14,049 nt of DNA. It comes from Candidatus Zhuqueibacterota bacterium. Lineage in GTDB: Bacteria; BS750m-G25. Below, piece after piece: positions 7,163-13,366 of this stretch. Below the pieces are notes generated by a model, which had not been told where the DNA came from, made no database searches, and worked only from the letters and a program-made list of their open reading frames with translations. The translations under genes and the position numbers were made by a program. Where the stretch lies: positions 1 to 14,049 of the forward strand of contig JADHWK010000056.1 of NCBI GenBank assembly GCA_016783505.1. Reading direction: 5' to 3'. Positions within the stretch are counted from its first letter, which is position 1. Each line of letters begins with the position of its first letter.

Positions 7163-7170
7163 GCGCTAAC
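7163..7170 (-). other. Cassette start boundary (GTTAGCGC)
   Basis: GTTAGCGC read on the minus strand is the exact complement of the first box of the attC at 6566. It marks the insertion point of the first cassette downstream of the DUF3307 gene. No full attC or recognisable attI lies just upstream, so insertion may have occurred at a secondary GTT site. Confidence 0.65.
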
Positions 7171-7361
7171 CTAGGTTTCAGTATACTAATACAAAACGCA
7201 AACACGGCTAAAACAAAACCTTAAATAGATTCAAGTTTCTAGTTGCAAGGCAACTTGGGTGTGCAAAGTCCTCTTTATTTCTAAACCAAGGCACAGCGTA
7301 GGTTCTTTCTTTATAAACCCCCAAACCATAGAAAATTGCCCCGAATCTCCTTGGTTATGTT

Positions 7362-8084
7362 CTAATAAATATACCGCCTTAAGGCGAAGCCCACCACAAG
7401 GGAAAGCAAAACGGAGGTAGCCACTTTGACCTTAATCGGAAGGCCATTTTTGAATGAATCCCGGGCCAGAATATAACGGGGAAGATAGGTCAGAATAACC
7501 AGCAGGTAAAACCAATTCCCGAGCAGAAAGGCGACCGTCATGACCAGTCGCTCAAAATATCCCAACAACTTCTTTTTCATCCTAGGAAAGGCTACCGGCG
7601 ACTGCTCGGGGTCAGCGGATCGCTGGGAAACCCACAGTTGCATGTAAAAAACCCATATCGTCCCGCCGAAAACTGAGATAATGAACCCAGAGAGAATAAT
7701 GAGAACGGAAGTATTGTAAAGGGGTGACAAATCGGACAATGGATAGGAGGGCTGGTAGAACTGGACGATACATAAAATTACCGTAATGTGAAGAAATTGG
7801 TCTAGAATAAAAAAGAAAATGTCATCTTTCAAATACTTGCTAGTTATAATAAGCTTGGATTTATCAATGATGAGGTGGGAAACCAGTTTAACCAGAAGCA
7901 CCAGCCAAAAGGCGCCCAACGTGAGGTAGGGAAAGCAGACCGCAGCAGTAACCCCGGTCACGATACCACAATGGAGCAATACCCCATATGGGTGCTGGGA
8001 TTTTACCCGGAAGACAAAGTCGGTCTGAAGGGGAAAATCAGCAATAAGGTGAGCCAGAAGGAGAAGCCAGAAGAAGTTATCCAT
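7362..8084 (-). CDS. DUF3307 family membrane protein
   Basis: The 240-aa product has about five or six hydrophobic segments. The conserved polar residues of DUF3307 are present: H12-x3-D16 with Q20 (HLIADFPLQTDFV), HLIIDKSK near 72-79 and FFILDQFLHI near 90-99, a set of His/Asp residues suggesting a metal-dependent membrane protein. Its role is unknown; some relatives are described only as membrane proteins near regulators or phage defence genes. It starts 25 nt after rplI stops, so it is probably co-transcribed with the ribosomal protein cluster. No good Shine-Dalgarno precedes the ATG, suggesting translation coupled to rplI or weak expression. After its stop lies an 8-bp inverted repeat (7284-7291 / 7349-7356) of doubtful meaning. 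Confidence 0.85.
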   Translation of the reverse strand: MDNFFWLLLLAHLIADFPLQTDFVFRVKSQHPYGVLLHCGIVTGVTAAVCFPYLTLGAFWLVLLVKLVSHLIIDKSKLIITSKYLKDDIFFFILDQFLHITVILCIVQFYQPSYPLSDLSPLYNTSVLIILSGFIISVFGGTIWVFYMQLWVSQRSADPEQSPVAFPRMKKKLLGYFERLVMTVAFLLGNWFYLLVILTYLPRYILARDSFKNGLPIKVKVATSVLLSLVVGFALRRYIY

Positions 8085-8109
8085 TATTAGCTAAACTAAT
8101 ACAATATTT

Positions 8110-8556
8110 CTATTCTTTCACCACCCATACTTTAACCTTCGCTTCCACCTGCGGATGGATCTTGATAGGAACCGTATACACCCCCAGAGCCTTGATGGGC
8201 TCTTCTAACTCTATCTTTTTCCGGTCCACTTGAAAGCCCTGCTCCGCCAGCGCTTCGCTGATGGTCTGGGGGATCACTGCCCCAAACATCCTATCCTCCT
8301 CACCCACCGGGACAGGAATAGTGACCGAGGCCTTCTCAATCGCTTCAGCCATCCGACGGGAAGCTCTCAGGTCCCGGTTTAACTTTAGGGCCTCTTTTTT
8401 CTTCATCTCTTCATAAATACGGAGGTTGCCCTTCGTCTCCTTAAAGGCCAACCCCCTTGGAATAAGATAGTTACGGGCGTAGCCGTCCTTCACGCTAACC
8501 ACTTCCCCCAACCTGCCCAACCCATCCACATCCACCTTTAGAATTACTTTCATCAT
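8110..8556 (-). CDS. rplI: 50S ribosomal protein L9
   Basis: L9 binds 23S rRNA at the base of the L1 stalk and helps maintain reading frame. The N-terminal domain is diagnostic: MKVILKVDVDGLGRLGEVVSVKDG then YARNYLIPRGLA. A long Lys/Glu helix (about 43-75) and the C-terminal RNA-binding domain ending in VKVWVVKE follow. The length is 147-148 aa, normal for the family. GGTGA lies 5 nt before the ATG at 8556 and 8 nt before the adjacent ATG at 8553. The longer open frame to 8610 adds residues foreign to the family and is rejected. The gene is separated from rpsR by 328 bp of repeat-rich DNA, unusual for this operon. Confidence 0.96.
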   Translation of the reverse strand: MMKVILKVDVDGLGRLGEVVSVKDGYARNYLIPRGLAFKETKGNLRIYEEMKKKEALKLNRDLRASRRMAEAIEKASVTIPVPVGEEDRMFGAVIPQTISEALAEQGFQVDRKKIELEEPIKALGVYTVPIKIHPQVEAKVKVWVVKE

Positions 8557-8632
8557 ACGAATCACCATAGGATACACAATAAAAGACAAGCGTTTTTCAC
8601 GAAATGACAAAATCGAACGTAGGGGCTAGGCC

Positions 8633-8812
8633 CCAATTGGAATAATGGAACAATGGAAGGATGCCCCAAGGCCCGTATGGGGAAGAATGGGTATCTCCAA
8701 CCTTCCAGCATTCCCTACGGGCTGCAGGCCAACATTCCCCTACAGGTCTTGCCTGCCCGGCCAGGGGGACAGTATTCCCCCACAGGTCTTGGAACAATAT
8801 TCCATCACTCCA
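8633..8812. repeat. Repeat-rich insertion in the rpsR-rplI gap
   Basis: The stretch begins with GGAATAATGGAACAATGG (from 8639) and ends with ATTCCATCACTCCA (to 8812), inverted ends of the same sequence class that bounds the element at 10135-10465. The 12-mer CAATATTCCATC is shared exactly between 8795-8806 and 10176-10187. Inside are a hairpin pair GCCCGTATGGGGAA / TTCCCTACGGGC (about 8671-8721) and an internal duplication (see 8733-8791). No coding frame inside is convincing. It looks like a small non-autonomous element, now decaying. Confidence 0.5.
8733..8791. repeat. Internal direct duplication, CATTCCCCTACAGGTCTTG
   Basis: The 19-mer at 8733-8751 is repeated at 8773-8791 with two differences, 40 bp apart. 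The spacer contains GGGGGACAGTATTCCCCC, itself a hairpin. This duplication makes the gap between S18 and L9 genes structurally complex. Confidence 0.55.
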
Positions 8813-8856
8813 GAAATTTTGGAATTAAATAACACTAATATTTTCATAAAATTTTA

Positions 8857-8872
8857 TCCCGCATGTGCGGGA
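8857..8872 (-). terminator. Perfect GC hairpin after rpsR, possible attenuator
   Basis: TCCCGCATGTGCGGGA is a perfect palindrome 12 nt past the rpsR stop. On the minus strand it is followed by TAAAATTTT, only a weak U-tract. It could attenuate read-through from rpsR to rplI or be the end of the neighbouring repeat. Confidence 0.4.
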
Positions 8873-8884
8873 CAAGACATTGGG

Positions 8885-9106
8885 TTATCTCGCCTGTATA
8901 TCAACAAAAGGCAACAGGGCCAGATGTCTAGCATGCTTGATGGCCTTGACCAATTGTCTCTGATGCTTGGTGCAGGTTCCCGAAATCCGAGCTGGAATGA
9001 TCTTGCCCGTATCGGTCGTAAATTTGAACAGACGCTTTTTATCCTTGTAATCAACCTCCCTGATGCTCTCTTCACAAAACCGGCAGATGCCCTTGCGATA
9101 GTTCAT
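8885..9106 (-). CDS. rpsR: 30S ribosomal protein S18
   Basis: S18 pairs with S6 on the platform of the small subunit and binds 16S rRNA. Diagnostic features: CRFC near the N terminus, DYKD, the I-P-A-R-I-S-G-T-C-T-K-H-Q-R-Q-L core, and KHARHLALLPFV at the C terminus. CRFC plus the later GTCTKH gives three Cys and a His, a plausible zinc-binding (C+) form. The length of 73-74 aa is standard. Two ATGs abut; AAGGGG favours the second (9106) by spacing. It starts about 10 nt after ssb stops, in the usual rpsF-ssb-rpsR order. Confidence 0.97.
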   Translation of the reverse strand: MNYRKGICRFCEESIREVDYKDKKRLFKFTTDTGKIIPARISGTCTKHQRQLVKAIKHARHLALLPFVDIQAR

Positions 9107-9118
9107 CATAACCCCTTA

Positions 9119-9649
9119 TTAAAATTCCAAATCCTTGTAGCCGAAATCGAAATTCTCCTTTTCGTCAGGCTGATTTTCAGCTTCAGCAATCACAGCTTCG
9201 CTGGGTGCCTTCTTTTTCAAGCTCTCCTCGGTAGGGGTCTTTTCCCCCTCCTCAGCGGACTTACCTTCTTCAGGCCCTTCCTCATCAACATGCTCGATCA
9301 CTTCTCTCCTGTCCAGAAACTGGATCCTCCGGGCTTTTATCTCCACGATATTGCGGTTGTAACCGTCAGGAGTTCTCCAATTCCGACTCTGCAGCTCCCC
9401 TTCCACTAATACCGCGCTTCCCTTTTTGATACTCTCAGAACAGCTCTCAGCCAATTTATGCCAGGCCACTACCCCGATAAAACAGACCTCCTCCCGCCAA
9501 CCCCCTAAATTGTCCTTAAATTTACGGTTATTAGCGATGGTAAAATTGGCCACAGGAACCCCGGCCAGGGTTTTTCTACAACTGGGATCTCGGGTGAGAT
9601 TTCCAGCGATACAGACATAATTGATGTCTGGCATCTTAATGTTGACCAT
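9119..9649 (-). CDS. ssb: Single-stranded DNA-binding protein
   Basis: The N-terminal OB fold (about 8-112) shows the family landmarks: AGNLTRDP, VANFTIANNRKF, W-x-E-E-V-C-F-I-G-V-V-A-W-H-K-L-A-E and KKGSAVLVEGEL followed by RNWRTPDG. The tail (115-176) is acidic, rich in Glu/Pro/Lys and low in structure. The usual C-terminal tip DDDIPF, which docks partner proteins, is altered here to YKDLEF: still acidic and Phe-terminated but weaker. GAGGGG precedes the ATG closely. It protects single strands in replication, recombination and repair. The spacing of 11 nt from rpsF and 9-12 nt to rpsR indicates one operon. Confidence 0.96.
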   Translation of the reverse strand: MVNIKMPDINYVCIAGNLTRDPSCRKTLAGVPVANFTIANNRKFKDNLGGWREEVCFIGVVAWHKLAESCSESIKKGSAVLVEGELQSRNWRTPDGYNRNIVEIKARRIQFLDRREVIEHVDEEGPEEGKSAEEGEKTPTEESLKKKAPSEAVIAEAENQPDEKENFDFGYKDLEF

Positions 9650-9660
9650 TTTCCCCTCAA

Positions 9661-10053
9661 TTAATCAACTTCTGTCTTTTTTAAAGCCGGCTCCTCGGTG
9701 ATAACCCCAACCGCTTCGGCCGGTTTCTCTTCCTCGGTTTTTTCAGCCGCCACCTCACCGGCTTTTTTAACGGATATGCTCAGGGTTAAATACCGAAAGA
9801 TGGCGTTGTTTAATTTGAAGTGCCGTTCCAGTTGGACGATCAGCCCCCCGGGGACCTTGAATACAATGTTTACATAATAGCCGTATTGCTTCTTCTCAAT
9901 TTCATAAGCCAGTCTTTTTTTACCCCACTTGTCAATGGTGAGGTCCTCGCCGCCATTCTTCAGTATAAAATCAACCACCCCGTTAAGGGTTGTCTCAATT
10001 TTTTCGTCCTTCAGCAGCGGATCAATGATAAAGGTGGTTTCATAAGTACGCAT
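9661..10053 (-). CDS. rpsF: 30S ribosomal protein S6
   Basis: S6 forms a heterodimer with S18 on the 16S rRNA central domain. RTYETTFIIDP at the start, the DKWGKKRLAYEI strand, YGYYVNIVF and the FKLNNAIFRYLTL block are family hallmarks. Residues beyond about 95 form a Lys/Glu/Ala extension ending near 130, longer than the E. coli core though such tails are common. GAGGG lies 6 nt before the ATG at 10053; a TTG directly upstream (10056) is not needed. It is the first gene of the rpsF-ssb-rpsR-rplI cluster. Upstream is a 490-bp stretch with a decayed element, so the operon promoter must lie within or just below that element. Confidence 0.96.
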   Translation of the reverse strand: MRTYETTFIIDPLLKDEKIETTLNGVVDFILKNGGEDLTIDKWGKKRLAYEIEKKQYGYYVNIVFKVPGGLIVQLERHFKLNNAIFRYLTLSISVKKAGEVAAEKTEEEKPAEAVGVITEEPALKKTEVD

Positions 10054-10134
10054 CAATGTCCCTCACTTTTAACTGACATTTAATTTCTTGTAACAGTTTA
10101 GCCGTATTAAGCCAGCCGGCGCCATATGGCATAA

Positions 10135-10465
10135 TGGAGTGTTGGGATGTTGGAGTATTGGTGAGAAATGAACTTCAATATTCCATCTTGGATCGTATTT
10201 ATTGCGAAGGGCGTTTACTCCAACCATAGTTATCACGACTTTTCATCATAGGCTACATTCGATTCTTTGATTATCAGGGTGTCAACCCAATTGCCTGTGC
10301 TGAGATTCGTTTCAGTTCATAGGGGAACTACCGGAATATCTGACAGGTCATGACGTAGAGTTTGATAGCATCTTGCCAAACAATTAGTTGCTGATAACCC
10401 CGATTCTTATTCTTCCGTGTCATTCAGGACTCCTAATTCCATTACTCCATCACTCCATCACTCCA
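10135..10465. mobile_element. Decayed four-helix-bundle (IVS-type) element with terminal inverted repeats
   Basis: The 27-nt ends at 10135-10161 (TGGAGTGTTGGGATGTTGG...) and 10439-10465 (CCATTACTCCATCACTCC...) are inverted copies matching at 22 of 27 positions. The right end is a tandem of the 8-mer CTCCATCA. Between them lies a broken gene for a four-helix-bundle protein of the 23S rRNA intervening-sequence family. Intervening sequences of this kind are known inside 23S rRNA genes bounded by pairing ends; here a copy sits between rpsF and hppA. Mobility is inference. It fills the 490-bp gene-free gap between rpsF and hppA. Confidence 0.6.
10233..10423 (-). pseudogene. Four-helix-bundle protein (23S rRNA intervening-sequence type), broken
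   Basis: From the ATG at 10423 the frame reads YQQLIVWQDAIKLYVMTCQ and IFR (codons 10-31), meets TAG at 10328-10330, then continues in frame with FPYELKRISAQAIG. After that a +1 shift is needed, giving VDTLIIKESNVA before TGA at 10233. The LIVWQDAIKLY and FPYELKRIS segments are characteristic of helices 1 and 2 of the IVS four-helix-bundle family (about 115-125 aa when intact). Less than half of the protein remains recognisable. The stop and frame loss show it is no longer functional. Intact relatives form pentameric helical bundles of unknown function. Confidence 0.65.
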
Positions 10466-10543
10466 AGTAAAGAAACAGTAACAATTTCTGTTCCCCTGCA
10501 TATTTTATTTTTAGTTCTTCGATCTTTGGCATTTTTTCTCTTA

Positions 10544-12589
10544 TCAGATCAACCCGGAAAACCCGGCCAGCACCGGGGCAAACACTAAGGCGATGATGGA
10601 CATTAGCTTGATCATGATGTTCAGTGAGGGGCCGGAGGTATCCTTCATGGGGTCTCCCACCGTATCGCCCACCACCCCCGCCTTATGGGCCTCGGATCCT
10701 TTTCCCCCAAAATTCCCCTTCTCGATCCATTTCTTGGCGTTATCCCAGGAACCTCCGGCGTTGGCCATGGTGATGGCCAGGATAAACCCCGTGGCAATAG
10801 CCCCGATCAAAAACCCGGCTAATGCCTTGGGACCTAAGAGGAAACCCACCACGATGGGGGAAATAACCGTCATCAGGCCTGGGGCTAGCATCTCCCTAAG
10901 GGCCGCTCGGGTGCATATATCAACGCAGCGACTGTATTCCGGCCTGGCCTTCCCCTCCATGAGACCCTTGATCTCCCGAAACTGTCTTCGAACCTCATTG
11001 ATAATGGCAAACGATGTCCGGCCTACTGCGGTCAGGGTCAACGAGCAGAAGACTGCGGGCAGCATAGCCCCGATGAAAAGCCCGGCAATAACCCTGGCAT
11101 CCAGCAAACTGACCTCAGCCACCTGGATGTGGGCGGCTTTAGTGTAGGAGAGCATCAGGGCCAGGGCGGTTAAAGCTGCAGCCCCGATGGCAAATCCCTT
11201 CCCGGTGGCGGCGGTGGTATTACCCAGGGAGTCTAAGGCGTCGGTCCGCTCCCGGATCTCCGGGGGCAGCCCCACCATCTCCACGATCCCGCCGGCATTA
11301 TCGGCCACCGGTCCGTAGGCGTCGGTGGCTAAGGTGATCCCCAGGGTGGACAGCATACCGATGCCGGCGATGGCCACCCCATAGACATCGGCCAGTTGGT
11401 AGGCCAGTATCACCGCCCCAGCTACAAGCAGGATGGGGGGTAAGGTACTGAACAGTCCGTTGGCAAACCCCCGCACGACGGTGGTTCCCGCCCCGGTCTG
11501 CGCCGCCTCGGCAATCCTACGGGTGGGACCGTAAGCATAGGAGGTAAAATAATTGGTGCTTTCCCCGATAATCACCCCGGCCACCAATCCGGTAAGCACC
11601 GCCCAGAAGACCTTTAGATCAACTTTCAGCAGATAAACGGCCAGAAAGGAAAAGCCTGCGGTAAGAATAGAAGCCGAAAAGGTCCCCCGCCTTAAGGCTC
11701 CCAGTAAGGCCCCCATGTCCGGTTTTGTTCCCACCCGGACCAAAAAAGTACCAATGATGGAAGCGATGATCCCACCGGCAGCCACCATCATGGGGAGAAA
11801 CCAGGCCACCTGCTCGTCAGGCACCAGGGGGTTTCCTTTGTTTACGGCTGGGAGCAGGGCTACAATGGCCAGGGTCATGGTGGCGATGATGGAATCCACG
11901 TAGGACTCAAACAGATCGGCCCCCATGCCGGCCACATCCCCCACGTTATCCCCCACGAAATCGGCGATCACCGCGGCATTGCGGGGGTCGTCCTCGGGAA
12001 TACCCTTTTCCACCTTCCCCACCAGATCGGCGCCCGTATCAGCCGCCTTGGTGTAAATACCCCCGCCCGCCCGGGCAAAGATAGCCACCGACGAAGCCCC
12101 GAAACCAAAGCCCGGAATAATGGACAAAAAATTGACATGCCCATGAAAGGCAAAGTAAAGCATGCTCAAACCGAGAATTCCGATGGAGACCACACACATC
12201 CCCATTACCGCTCCCCCCCGAAAGGAAACCCGCAGTCCCTCGTTCAAGCTCTGCTGGGCCGCGGCTGCCGTCCGCGAGTTGGAGCGGACGGCCATTCCCA
12301 TCCCAATGTATCCGGCCAGGGCCGAACAAACCGCCCCGAAGACAAAGGCCAGCGCCACCCACCATCCCAGCTTGGGAATCAATCCCAAAACAAGCCCAAC
12401 TACCACCACAAACAAGGCCAGGATACGATATTCCCTGCCTAGAAAGGCCACCGCCCCCTCCTGGACAGCCGCCGATATCTCCCTCATCTGATCAGAACCC
12501 TGATCCTTCTTCAGCACGGCGAAGATCAGATAAGTAGCAAAGATTAGTCCCAAAATTCCGGAAAACACAGCATAAAAGACCGGATCCAT
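10544..12589 (-). CDS. hppA: K+-dependent membrane-bound pyrophosphatase (ion pump)
   Basis: This enzyme couples hydrolysis of pyrophosphate to H+ and/or Na+ export across the inner membrane. The 681-aa polytopic protein has the family catalytic loops: GGGIYTKAADTGADLVGK (175-192), EDDPRNAAVIADFVGDNVGD (199-218), DAYGPVADNAGG (423-434) and DTVGDPMKDTSGPS near the C terminus. Position 460 is Ala and 463 is Gly (GNTTAATGKG), the signature of the K+-dependent subfamily rather than K460/T463 of K+-independent pumps. The gate glutamate is in DLFESY (E228), the position found in Na+-pumping and some H+-pumping K+-dependent enzymes, so ion choice is open. GGAG lies 8 nt before the ATG. It appears monocistronic, preceded by an AT-rich 100-bp stretch. 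Confidence 0.96.
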   Translation of the reverse strand: MDPVFYAVFSGILGLIFATYLIFAVLKKDQGSDQMREISAAVQEGAVAFLGREYRILALFVVVVGLVLGLIPKLGWWVALAFVFGAVCSALAGYIGMGMAVRSNSRTAAAAQQSLNEGLRVSFRGGAVMGMCVVSIGILGLSMLYFAFHGHVNFLSIIPGFGFGASSVAIFARAGGGIYTKAADTGADLVGKVEKGIPEDDPRNAAVIADFVGDNVGDVAGMGADLFESYVDSIIATMTLAIVALLPAVNKGNPLVPDEQVAWFLPMMVAAGGIIASIIGTFLVRVGTKPDMGALLGALRRGTFSASILTAGFSFLAVYLLKVDLKVFWAVLTGLVAGVIIGESTNYFTSYAYGPTRRIAEAAQTGAGTTVVRGFANGLFSTLPPILLVAGAVILAYQLADVYGVAIAGIGMLSTLGITLATDAYGPVADNAGGIVEMVGLPPEIRERTDALDSLGNTTAATGKGFAIGAAALTALALMLSYTKAAHIQVAEVSLLDARVIAGLFIGAMLPAVFCSLTLTAVGRTSFAIINEVRRQFREIKGLMEGKARPEYSRCVDICTRAALREMLAPGLMTVISPIVVGFLLGPKALAGFLIGAIATGFILAITMANAGGSWDNAKKWIEKGNFGGKGSEAHKAGVVGDTVGDPMKDTSGPSLNIMIKLMSIIALVFAPVLAGFSGLI

Positions 12590-12688
12590 TTCATCTACTC
12601 CACTTAAACCTTTACTTTAAAGAAATCATATATTTTTAATAAGTTTTGGAAATTGCGAGTTATTTGAATAATATATCATCTATCAATC

Positions 12689-13063
12689 CTAAAATTCAGT
12701 AAACTCTCTTCTCTTAAGTCCTGATAGATCTAAGGTGCCATCCTTTGGGTTGGGAATTATCTCCCACTCCTCCATAGTCAAAGCACCAATAAGAACATCA
12801 ATCACCTTTCCATCCACTTTTCCCACCTCATCAATAGGTATTACTTCAGTATGAAATACAAGCCCCTCGATTCTTCCTTCAACTGAACAATATTCCTTTA
12901 CCTCAATTTTTCTTCCGCCTAATGCTATTTTATAAGACTCGGATAAGGTACGGATAGGGACACTTTCTAAAAGCCGACTTGAAACATAGGTATGCATTGA
13001 GCCAGTATCAAATAATGTCTTAGCCTTTTTACCTTCAATTTCTATCTCTTTTAAAATCCCCAT
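12689..13063 (-). CDS. Retropepsin-like aspartic protease family protein
   Basis: The 124-aa protein has the single-domain retropepsin layout: catalytic LFDTGS at 17-22 (Asp19), a beta-rich centre with a flap region around GG 49-50, and the second signature VLIGALTMEEW (90-100, hydrophobic-hydrophobic-Gly). It would need to act as a homodimer. No signal peptide is seen, so it is probably cytoplasmic. The start is taken at 13063, because GGAGG lies 5 nt upstream; an ATG at 13075 overlaps that site and is less likely. Only one base separates it from the stop of the 29-codon ORF upstream. The substrate is unknown; clan AA proteins of this kind are widespread but poorly characterised. Confidence 0.82.
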   Translation of the reverse strand: MGILKEIEIEGKKAKTLFDTGSMHTYVSSRLLESVPIRTLSESYKIALGGRKIEVKEYCSVEGRIEGLVFHTEVIPIDEVGKVDGKVIDVLIGALTMEEWEIIPNPKDGTLDLSGLKRREFTEF

Positions 13064-13064
13064 C

Positions 13065-13154
13065 TTAACCTCCATTGTAAAGATCAGGAGCTACTTTTTC
13101 CAGACGATCTCTATTGGCTTTTCTGTTTTTCAAAATTTCTTTTACATTGCCCAT
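13065..13154 (-). CDS. Small 29-aa ORF translationally coupled to the retropepsin gene
   Basis: An ATG at 13154 is preceded by AAGGA with 6-nt spacing and opens a 29-codon frame: MGNVKEILKNRKANRDRLEK then VAPDLYNGG, ending TAA. The peptide is basic and helical in character. Its last sense codons (GGA GGT) form the Shine-Dalgarno of the following protease gene, and the junction is TAA-G-ATG, so the two are almost certainly co-translated. I know no named family. A partner or regulator of the protease, or a leader peptide controlling it, are both possible. Confidence 0.6.
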   Translation of the reverse strand: MGNVKEILKNRKANRDRLEKVAPDLYNGG

Positions 13155-13176
13155 ATAAAATCCTTATTATTAGGAC

Positions 13177-13248
13177 ATATAACGACCAATCTCACCTGAC
13201 GCTATGGAGCGCAGCGGAAAATCGGTCAGGTGGAGCGCCTTGTTAGCC
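13177..13248 (-). other. attC site behind the DUF1566 gene
   Basis: Read on the minus strand it opens with GGCTAAC (13248-13242) and closes with GTTATAT (13183-13177), a valid GTTRRRY box. The inner arms CACCTGAC (plus 13193-13200) and GTCAGGTG (plus 13225-13232) pair perfectly over 8 bp, with a 24-nt variable centre. It lies about 118 bp after the DUF1566 stop in cassette orientation. The cassette's own start box would lie beyond the window. An 8-bp hairpin ATTATGCG / CGCATAAT (13253-13279) lies just before it. Confidence 0.75.
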
Positions 13249-13252
13249 CTCC

Positions 13253-13314
13253 ATTATGCGACAAACGCCTCCGCATAATTCTTTCTACAAGAAGCAGTCA
13301 AGTACAACTTCTTG
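13253..13314 (-). other. Two hairpins between the DUF1566 stop and its attC
   Basis: ATTATGCG / CGCATAAT (13253-13260, 13272-13279) and CAAGAAG / CTTCTTG (13288-13294, 13308-13314) are perfect short stems. Neither is followed by a convincing U-run on the minus strand. They may be weak terminators or protect the transcript end inside the cassette. Confidence 0.4.
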
Positions 13315-13366
13315 GTAGGCATTGATATTTTGCTCACAACTTTTTCTGCACATCCATTTCCAAAAA

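Larger units (their letters stand above)
4546..7170 (-). mobile_element. Integrase-less integron cassette array (CALIN-like), three cassettes
   Basis: Three one-gene units are laid head to tail on the minus strand, each ending in an attC-type site. Cassette 1: starts GTTAGCGC at 7170, methyltransferase-like gene, attC at 6510-6566. Cassette 2: starts GTTAGGCC at 6516, coiled-coil lipoprotein-like gene, attC at 5434-5570. Cassette 3: starts GTTATACGC at 5442, DUF4389 gene, attC from 4683 leftward. In each case the start box is the reverse complement of the first box of the same cassette's attC, exact for cassettes 1 and 3 and with a mismatch and an extra A for cassette 2. This is the relation expected of cassettes that once circulated as closed rings. 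No integrase gene or attI is seen in the window. Confidence 0.8.

Noticed and set aside
7284-7356. AACCAAGG / CCTTGGTT inverted repeat after the DUF3307 gene
   Set aside because: 8-bp arms 57 bp apart in AT-rich DNA with no terminator features; could be chance.
8733-8791. Possible CRISPR-like repeat-spacer pair
   Set aside because: Only two copies of the 19-mer, diverged, with a self-complementary spacer and no cas genes.
8645-9409. 254-aa plus-strand open frame across rpsR and ssb
   Set aside because: It lies antisense to two certain genes and starts inside a repeat; no domain is recognisable and the length follows from codon bias of the opposite strand.
10593-11147. 184-aa plus-strand open frame within hppA
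   Set aside because: It is antisense to the conserved pyrophosphatase coding region; the composition is a reverse-strand artefact.
12590-12688. Promoter for hppA in the AT-rich gap
   Set aside because: TTGATA and TATATT-like words occur but not at a convincing 17-nt spacing; AT-richness makes chance hits likely.
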